A stretch of DNA of 16,911 nt from Conidiobolus incongruus B7586 (lineage: Eukaryota; Entomophthoromycota; Entomophthoromycetes; Entomophthorales; Conidiobolaceae). Numbering within the stretch: position 1 is the first letter of the stretch; every line of letters begins with the position of its first letter. Where the stretch lies: the NCBI GenBank assembly GCA_000697335.1, contig JNEM01008442.1:1-16911 (forward strand), given 5' to 3'. The notes below the pieces were generated by a model. It made no database searches. It was not told where the DNA came from and saw only the letters and a program-made list of their open reading frames with translations. The translations under genes were made by a program, and so were the position numbers. Positions 10,596-16,911 of this stretch are shown piece by piece.

Positions 10596-10898
10596 AACAT
10601 ATACAATTGTAAAGTATTTCAGAGTATAATAAAGTACATATGATTTGATCCTACAGAATTATGTAACATGAAATAATCATATCAAGTTAAAATGATATCA
10701 TAAAATTAAGTTGAAACTTGAATTAATAATGACTAATTAAATCTGATCAAAAGTTTAAATTTGCCAATAACTTTAAACAGTAACTTGAAACTGACAAAAT
10801 GGATGCAAGTCCCATAACTATTTACTGTTTATTGATGTATTTTGATTTGCCTTTATTTCATCATCTGTCTGGTAAATAACAAAAAAATAAATATCACG
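10596..10898. other. Short AT-rich spacer before the PRAS40-like gene
   Basis: About 300 nt containing the 3' end of the membrane-protein transcript and the promoter and leader of the next gene. Nothing else was recognised. Confidence 0.45.
10628..10633 (+). terminator. Possible poly(A) signal of the membrane-protein gene
   Basis: AATAAA starts 33 nt beyond the stop codon at 10593-10595. The position is sensible, but the hexamer is weak evidence in AT-rich DNA. Confidence 0.3.
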
Positions 10899-12551
10899 AT
10901 GACTTCTAATAGATCAAATATAGACCTTCCATTTAATGATTCTAATTCAAGTATTGTAGGATGTTATTGTTGGAACCTTAGTTTGAATTTTATTCATTTA
11001 GATAACTATCAGCCTAGTTCTCAAGCCGAATTTCCAGATTATTTAAATAAAGGTAGATGGGTACAATTAGTAGCCCAAGGCACTAAAATTGTAAACTATT
11101 ATTAAATATTAATTTTTTGTATTTATCTAACAGAATTTTATTTTTTTAGGGTTTTTTAAATCTAATTAAAATCTTATCTTTTGACAAATTTAGAAGTGTA
11201 GGATGTTTCAATTGTGGTAATTTAGTATATTCTTACATATATCAAGAAGGTGAAAGTGAAGGTCTTTTAACACCTAAAGACCAAATTGTTTATTTACACA
11301 ACGAGCAATATGTAATGCAATTTTTTTATATTTTATATTAATATTAAAATATTATTATTCATTTAGGATTTAAAATACTTTGAAACAATTAAAAATAATG
11401 ACCAATTTTCTCAAGTGTTTCAATTATTATACTCGAATAAGGATCTTCCTAATATACCCACAGGTAACTCTAAATCAAATTTATATTGGTTTGAATAATT
11501 GAATTAATTTATATATGTTTAGAAGATCAAGAGGAAACAAAATCTGTTATTAGAGATCATACACTCCAACAATATCTTAAAAAGCGCAAACTTATTATGC
11601 TAGAAAAAATTGAAGCATTTAAGCAGCAACAATTAAATGAGTTTAAAGCTCTTGAAAGGACTGCCAAATTACACTATAATTATTTGGAACAAAAAACACA
11701 ACAAGATAATCTTTTCACACCTCAAACAATTAGCAAAGATCTACCCAAGAATACACAACTAATTACACCCCTGACAGATGATATTTCTATTACACATCCA
11801 ACTCATTCATTAACCAACACTCATAACGATTTAGACCTTGCATCATCTCTCAAAATATCAGAAATTGATCACTTGATGAGTTTGTCCAAGCATAAATCTT
11901 CCAAAAGTTCAACAAGTTCCAAAGTCGTATCACCAACCTTGGTTAAACAAGAAATTGAGAACAATACAATGGAAGTAGACGAAGAAAAGAATGACAAAGA
12001 TGGTAAATTTAGATATTGAGAAATTGCTAAAATGTAATATAATTACCTTTCATAATATAGATATGTTTGTCATGGATGAAGATCTACCTAAAATCCCTAA
12101 ATCCAATCAAACTCGCGAAAGCTCAATTGCGTTTACAGAACAACCAAATGCCTCAAATTTCTACTCTCGACCCGGAACCAGTTTTAAATCTAGCAAATAT
12201 TTGGATCGAGATTTTGCAATTCAGTTGCCATCTCCTAGAGATCAAGGTATTTTTAGAACTATAACCAATGGTTAATTTAACTAAACTTTCTTAGATCACG
12301 AAGAATCCATCTCAACAATGGCAACATCTGTTCCAGTGGCAATTCTGTACCAATCCAAATTCTCCAATAATAACTTGTCAAAACAACAGTCAAGCATTCA
12401 AGGATCCCTTGATGAAGACCAAATGAACCCTATTTCGGCCACTTTTGTTGCTCCTCATGTCCTTTCATCCAGGACATTGCGAGATGATAAAGAAAAATTA
12501 TTTGGTGATGTACCGAGCAACAAAGTCCAGAAAGAATTTTTATATATCTAA
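10899..12551 (+). CDS. PRAS40/AKT1S1-like protein with an mTORC1 TOS motif, six exons
   Basis: Exons 10899-11090, 11150-11311, 11367-11463, 11523-12002, 12061-12246 and 12295-12551 join in frame into 457 residues. In animals PRAS40 binds Raptor and mLST8 in mTORC1 and is both inhibitor and substrate. The C-terminal part carries its landmarks in order: FVMDED at 313-318, containing the TOS motif FVMDE exactly as in human PRAS40; TSVPVAIL at 383-390, matching the human VSVPVWGF segment; and LFGDVP at 441-446, matching human VFGDLPRP. The human Akt site (RPRLNT, just after FGDLP) has no counterpart. Upstream there is an unfamiliar N-terminal region with cysteines at 22, 24, 83 and 86, then a basic coiled coil near 160-208 (KKRKLIMLEKIEAFKQQQ) and a Ser/Thr-rich linker. 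Exon 1 uses the first ATG of its frame. The assignment rests on remembered human sequence, without alignment. Confidence 0.82.
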
Positions 12552-13256
12552 ATTAATAAATATTAATACGTATTCATTATAATCATATTTTAAAACAATG
12601 ATTGTTCAATCGTTACCTTTTCTCAATTCCTAAAACACTGAGAAAAATTCTAAAATAAATAGATCATCAAGAAAATTAGAACAAAAATTTATATTAAATA
12701 AAAAATATTTTAAATATTTCTTAAGCTTGCATTTAATTCATTAACTATTTCGGTAATTGGTTTCATTATGGCTAGATCTAAATGGTTTAATATTAGTTTT
12801 CATAGAGATATAGTTTTTTTTAAAAAAAATAGTCTCCCAATTTATAATAATTAATTCATATTATAATGAAACATAATGGATAATTACGGTAGTCTCAATA
12901 AATTCTAAATTTATAAATAATTTGATACAATTAAAATCAGAGATGTTTTATCAATTTTATTAATCATTTATTAAAATAATACAATATCAAAATATTATTA
13001 AATAATAATTTAAATTATAGTTTTATTCTATTTGATATTAAATTAGTCTAAATATGCTTGTACTATGAATTAGACCAATTAATTAAATTATTCAATTTAA
13101 TAGAGTTAGCTAAATGCATTCCCTACAGTTAAGGAGTAAATAATTATGATACAGTAATTATTTGGTGTGATGGATGCTATGATTAGGTGCGAGCCACTTT
13201 AATTGAACTTCATTGGATTAAAGATGCATTGAATAGTAATCAAACTCATTTTCAGA
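12552..13256. other. AT-rich spacer
   Basis: Holds the 3' end of the PRAS40-like transcript; AATAAA occurs at 12555-12560 and 12654-12659, and the second is better spaced from the stop. A perfect T8A8 tract lies at 12814-12829. No coding stretch or RNA gene was seen. The last 170 nt become less A/T-rich as the next promoter is approached. Confidence 0.45.
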
Positions 13257-13266
13257 TATATAAATA
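13257..13266 (+). promoter_or_regulatory. TATA box of the downstream intronless gene
   Basis: TATATAAATA ends 62 nt before the ATG at 13329. It is followed by a less A/T-rich leader (CCCATCTATGG), so it stands out more than other AT runs in the window. The spacing allows a leader of about 30 nt. Confidence 0.5.
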
Positions 13267-13328
13267 CCCATCTATGGTGTTAAAATTATGGTAGCAATTT
13301 AGACTTCTTACCAAATACTATTTTTACC

Positions 13329-13970
13329 ATGTCAGTGACTATTTCACCAACTTTTAGAAATCTCAGTATTAAGAGATCGCGTCCATACAGTATGGCAGTC
13401 GTTCCTCAGAATAAAACCATTACATCGGAATTCTCACCATTTGGCATGTACGTGCAAAAGTTCCAAATCACGAAGGGGAACCCTAAATCCCACTCTTGGT
13501 ACATTTTCAACGATCAAGGCAAATTTCTATACCGCTATTATAACCAATCTTCGAATTCTGGTAAGTTGAAGACTTCTAAAAAACAAGAATTAGGCACAAT
13601 TAGCCCTGCATCCTTATTTAGTGATCAACTAAATATTCAATTGAATCTAGCCAACCAAACAAGTTTCAATCATTATACAGTCACAATGCCTATCAACAAC
13701 AGACAAATTGACTTCTATTCGTTCACCGTGGTGACGAATCAGCAACCATGCAATTATTCTTGGCGGTACTACGGCGAGAAGAAGCAATGGCTCTTAGTTA
13801 AAGGCTGTTCATACCACAAGGTGCTAGCAGTATTCCAAATCGATGAAACTGGGCAGAGCATTGGCGACTTGGGCTTTTTGACAAAATTAGGTTTAGATGA
13901 AATGGTAATTTTTATGCTGTGCCTAGGTTTAATTGTAGATCGACAATTCAGGTATATGCTCAGATTTTAA
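13329..13970 (+). CDS. Unknown protein, possibly tubby/LURP-like fold, intronless
   Basis: 213 residues in one exon, with a TATA box upstream and AATAAA 34 nt downstream. I cannot name a family with certainty. An N-terminal region rich in Ser, Thr and basic residues (1-35) precedes what looks like a beta-rich body: YVQKFQI, WYIFNDQGKFLYRYY (57-71), YTVTM and IDFYSFTVV. Then come YSWRYYGEKKQWLLV (143-157), VLAVFQIDETGQSIGDLGFL (165-184) and a hydrophobic helix LGLDEMVIFMLCLGLIVDRQFR (188-209 region) near the C-terminus. Alternating strands ending in one buried hydrophobic helix recall the tubby/scramblase/LURP-one fold and the W-R...AVF...G.L..LDE pattern of small fungal tubby-like families. 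This is inference by eye. Codon use is ordinary and less A/T-rich than the surroundings, which supports a real gene. No signal peptide is evident. Confidence 0.75.
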   Translation: MSVTISPTFRNLSIKRSRPYSMAVVPQNKTITSEFSPFGMYVQKFQITKGNPKSHSWYIFNDQGKFLYRYYNQSSNSGKLKTSKKQELGTISPASLFSDQLNIQLNLANQTSFNHYTVTMPINNRQIDFYSFTVVTNQQPCNYSWRYYGEKKQWLLVKGCSYHKVLAVFQIDETGQSIGDLGFLTKLGLDEMVIFMLCLGLIVDRQFRYMLRF

Positions 13971-14003
13971 CTTAAATTATTTAGTTAAAATATTTATTTA
14001 TGG

Positions 14004-14009
14004 AATAAA
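14004..14009 (+). terminator. Possible poly(A) signal of the gene at 13329-13970
   Basis: AATAAA starts 34 nt after the stop, the same spacing as seen after the two preceding intact 3' ends at 8219 and 10595. The repeated spacing adds a little weight to an otherwise weak hexamer. Confidence 0.3.
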
Positions 14010-14684
14010 TTATATTTTCTTTATAAATAATATTACCTTTTATTTTTTTATTTTTTTTATTCTTTGTTAATTTATGATAATTATTTTTATTAATTTTAAT
14101 ATTTTAATTAATACTCTTTAATTATTTGAATAAAAAGTAATAAAAATGAAAATAAAATATTTTTATATAGTAATTATATATTCAATTAGTATATATATAT
14201 CATCTCAGTGCTCACTGATATGAATCGTTCAAGTTAATTGATAATCAGTATCATTTGTACTATGAATTATAAAATATTATTTTCAAAACTTTGATAAAAA
14301 ATGTATCAAATATCAGGTAAATGTTTTAGTTACACAAATATCAAATTCAAATATAAAAATCAATTAATTCACATTATATTATTAATTGGTTAATTTTGAT
14401 TTATACTTGAGTAAGAATATGAAGTAATCATTTTTTAAATAATCTATTTAAGTATATTTAAATATTTATCAATTAGTGATCAATTTGTATATAATAAACA
14501 AAAAGTTGAATAAAAATATTCTTTGATAACTAATACCTTTGAAACAGAAGAATATAAAATTTAGATTTCATTTAAGCTTAAATAAATATTAAACAAATAT
14601 ATTTGCATTAAAAAAATTGTTTTTTGAAATTTTTATCTAATACTAATTAATTTGATTTCTTAATAAATATTATCAATTATTAAT

Positions 14685-14704
14685 TTAATTAATTAATTAA
14701 TTAA
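14685..14704. repeat. (TTAA)5 tetranucleotide microsatellite
   Basis: Five perfect tandem copies of TTAA. It is self-complementary and lies in gene-free AT-rich sequence; no function is implied. Confidence 0.85.
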
Positions 14705-16911
14705 TATAAAAAGCAATTCAATAAACTGAGATATATTTTTTTAAAATTTAGCTTTGATAATCACTTAAGCCATGGTACAAAATTTCAAAATAATCAAGTA
14801 TTTCATGTGGTTGATTGGCAGTTACTAATTTTTTTCATATATTAATCATCTCAGACGATTTTATTTTGAATAAAATGCTGACGTATTGTGATATCAATAC
14901 ATTATACTGCCTAAGAGAGCACAAAATTAAAACTATTTTCCTTAAAATAGTAAAACATTGTATAATTGATAATGATATCAGATTTATTTTGTAAATAAAT
15001 TAAGATTATATAACTTAATTGATGAAATATCGCTATTTGTTATAAATGAAGATGTTTTGTTCTTTATATTAAGTATAGATGATTGAACAATATTTGAACT
15101 TAAAATCTCTTCACGTGTAAAGGTTCAAACTTGATATTATCAGATATAGTCTATAATTAAAAATTGTTTTATATTCAAATATTGGCCACTTTCAAAATAA
15201 CTAAACAATTTTCTAATATTTAATGTCATTTTATAGCTAGAATAATAATAAATTAAATATGTTTAAATTTTTTATATGAATTTAAAATTAAAATAGATCT
15301 GAAGTTTAAAATTTTAAAAATATTTATTGTACTTACATGAGGTACCATTCAATTTATTTTGTTTATTTTTATTTCTTGCATTGAGTCAAAATTACTTGAA
15401 TTCAAATTTTACAATGTATAATACTATTAGTATTTTTAAATTATGTTATTTGGCTTATATAATGCTCTGTATGATAAGGTATATATCGGTTTTAAATAGT
15501 TTGTCAATGCTTTATACAATTTTATAGGTTAGATTTAGTCCAATAAACTAAATATTAATTAAATTTTCATATTTAGTAATATAATTCATATTATTAATAT
15601 ATTTATACAATGAATTATATATTCGAAGCAGCATTCATTTCACAAAAAACTTATATTAATTATTTCCTCATTAGTATAATTTCTCTAATGGTATATCTGA
15701 TGATAGGCCAAAATGTATTTCTTATGTTTGTGTTTAATAAAAGGTAAAAGATCTTCAATATTAATCAAAATAAAATATTTGAAATTTATAAACATTCAAT
15801 AATCAGATTTACTGTTAAATGATTTATTGCAAAATTGATTAGGAAAACCATAATTTTAACTCTGAAATATTCAATTTTTACAACTTGAATTGTATTATTC
15901 GTTCATTCACACTCAATAAATAGAAACTGTTATATTTAATTACATGCCTTACAAGCCTTGGAATGATTATTCATAATAAAACAATATGCATAAACAAATA
16001 GAATGATTTCTCAGATTAAACAAAATATTTCAGTTTATTTCTTTGAATTATTATGAATCATTTTGAATTTTATAATATATTGATCCAATAATATATGGGT
16101 AATCTTATTTTCCTTTGTAAATTGCAAGTTATGAATATGAAATAATGGAATAGTTATTATGCTCAATATATGAGAAATATAGGTACATGCCTGTCTATCG
16201 AAATGATAAAAAAATTAAATATATTGAATTTGAAAAATATGCTTAATTGTTAAATTAATTATTTTTAAATCTTGTTATACTGGTCAATAGAGTAAAATAG
16301 TTATATATAATATTAATCATATAGGAAATCTTAATACTTATTCACTATTGAAAAATATATTAAGATACAATCAAATAAAATTGGAATTTTACATAATTTT
16401 TTTATTGATTGGAAAAAATAAATTATAAAATTATATTCTATAACTAATTAGCATAAATAAGAATTATTTTTTTTATATATTAATAAATTTAATATAATTG
16501 AATATTTTTAATTATTATAATATAATAATTATATATTAAAAAATTATAGTTTGCCTATTAATTTAGAGTAAAAGTATGAAAAAATTTTTTTCAATATATA
16601 TTTTTTTAAAAATTTGATTTCGATATTTTAGTTAAGAATAAGTGATATATATTCAATCAAATTATTTTACAGATAAACAAATTTTTAATATATGGTATTA
16701 TATAGTTTTAATTTTTGATTATATAGTCAACATTAAATTTAAAGATAATGATTCTATAATTTTATATAAGTAAAGCTATAGATTGTTATAATTTAATATA
16801 TTATATTAGTAACTTTATAAATTATTAGTATAGAAATTAAAAAATTTGTTATTTTTTAATTTCTGATTTTTCAAACATATTATATATTTTGAAAAGATTT
16901 TTTATATATAA

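Larger units (their letters stand above)
13971..16911. other. Long gene-free, extremely AT-rich region to the right edge
   Basis: About 2.9 kb dominated by A and T with homopolymer runs (for example T tracts near 14039-14060) and no convincing coding stretch in either direction. A small hairpin (14858-14865 with 14869-14876, loop TTG) and a (TTAA)5 microsatellite occur. A frame of 66 codons near 15327-15527 does not begin with ATG and reads as low-complexity hydrophobic sequence, so it is not called. No transposon, tRNA or repeat family was recognised. Confidence 0.5.

Noticed and set aside
12067-12264. Second plus-strand frame over PRAS40-like exon 5
   Set aside because: The other frame carries FVMDED and joins in phase with both neighbouring exons; this one does not.
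14858-14876. 8-bp AT-only hairpin ATTTTATT/AATAAAAT
   Set aside because: Expected by chance in sequence of this composition; no context suggests a function.
15117-15135. GGTTCAAACTT resembling a tRNA B box
   Set aside because: No A box, acceptor stem or clover-leaf arms can be drawn around it.
15327-15527. Plus-strand hydrophobic frame of 66 codons
   Set aside because: It does not start at ATG, lies in extremely AT-rich DNA and has a composition expected from random A/T-rich codons.

Overview
This is a eukaryotic, very AT-rich window that looks like an early-diverging (zygomycete-type) fungus, perhaps a Conidiobolus-like lineage. That placement is an inference. The evidence is short introns (48-92 nt) that all begin GTAA or GTAT and end AG, several with a CTAAC-like branch site 12-19 nt before the acceptor; coding islands separated by long A/T-rich spacers; and protein types and domain orders typical of fungi.

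Six protein genes can be supported. On the minus strand, running off the left edge, is the N-terminal half (390 codons) of STT3, the catalytic subunit of oligosaccharyltransferase. Divergent from it, all on the plus strand, are: a ten-exon LIM-LIM-coiled coil-C1-RhoGAP protein of the Rga type (3847-6855); a three-exon gene of 131 codons for the TRAPP subunit Trs23/TRAPPC4 (7706-8219), whose exons are all short; an intronless multi-pass membrane protein resembling the Rrt8/Lds (EI24-like) family (9669-10595); a six-exon gene whose C-terminal half carries the signature of PRAS40/AKT1S1, the mTORC1-associated protein, including an exact FVMDE TOS motif (10899-12551); and an intronless gene of 213 codons with a good TATA box, possibly tubby/LURP-like (13329-13970).

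The genes do not form an operon or an obvious pathway. They cover housekeeping secretion (STT3, TRAPP), Rho GTPase and polarity control (RhoGAP), and probable TOR signalling (PRAS40-like). The gene-poor parts are 1172-3846, 6856-7705, 8220-9668 and 13971-16911. Inside the first, at about 1690-2015, is an island clearly richer in G and C than its flanks, with three short hairpins and a telomere-like motif; it may be an unannotated RNA gene or a regulatory block. No tRNA, rRNA, CRISPR array or recognisable mobile element was seen.
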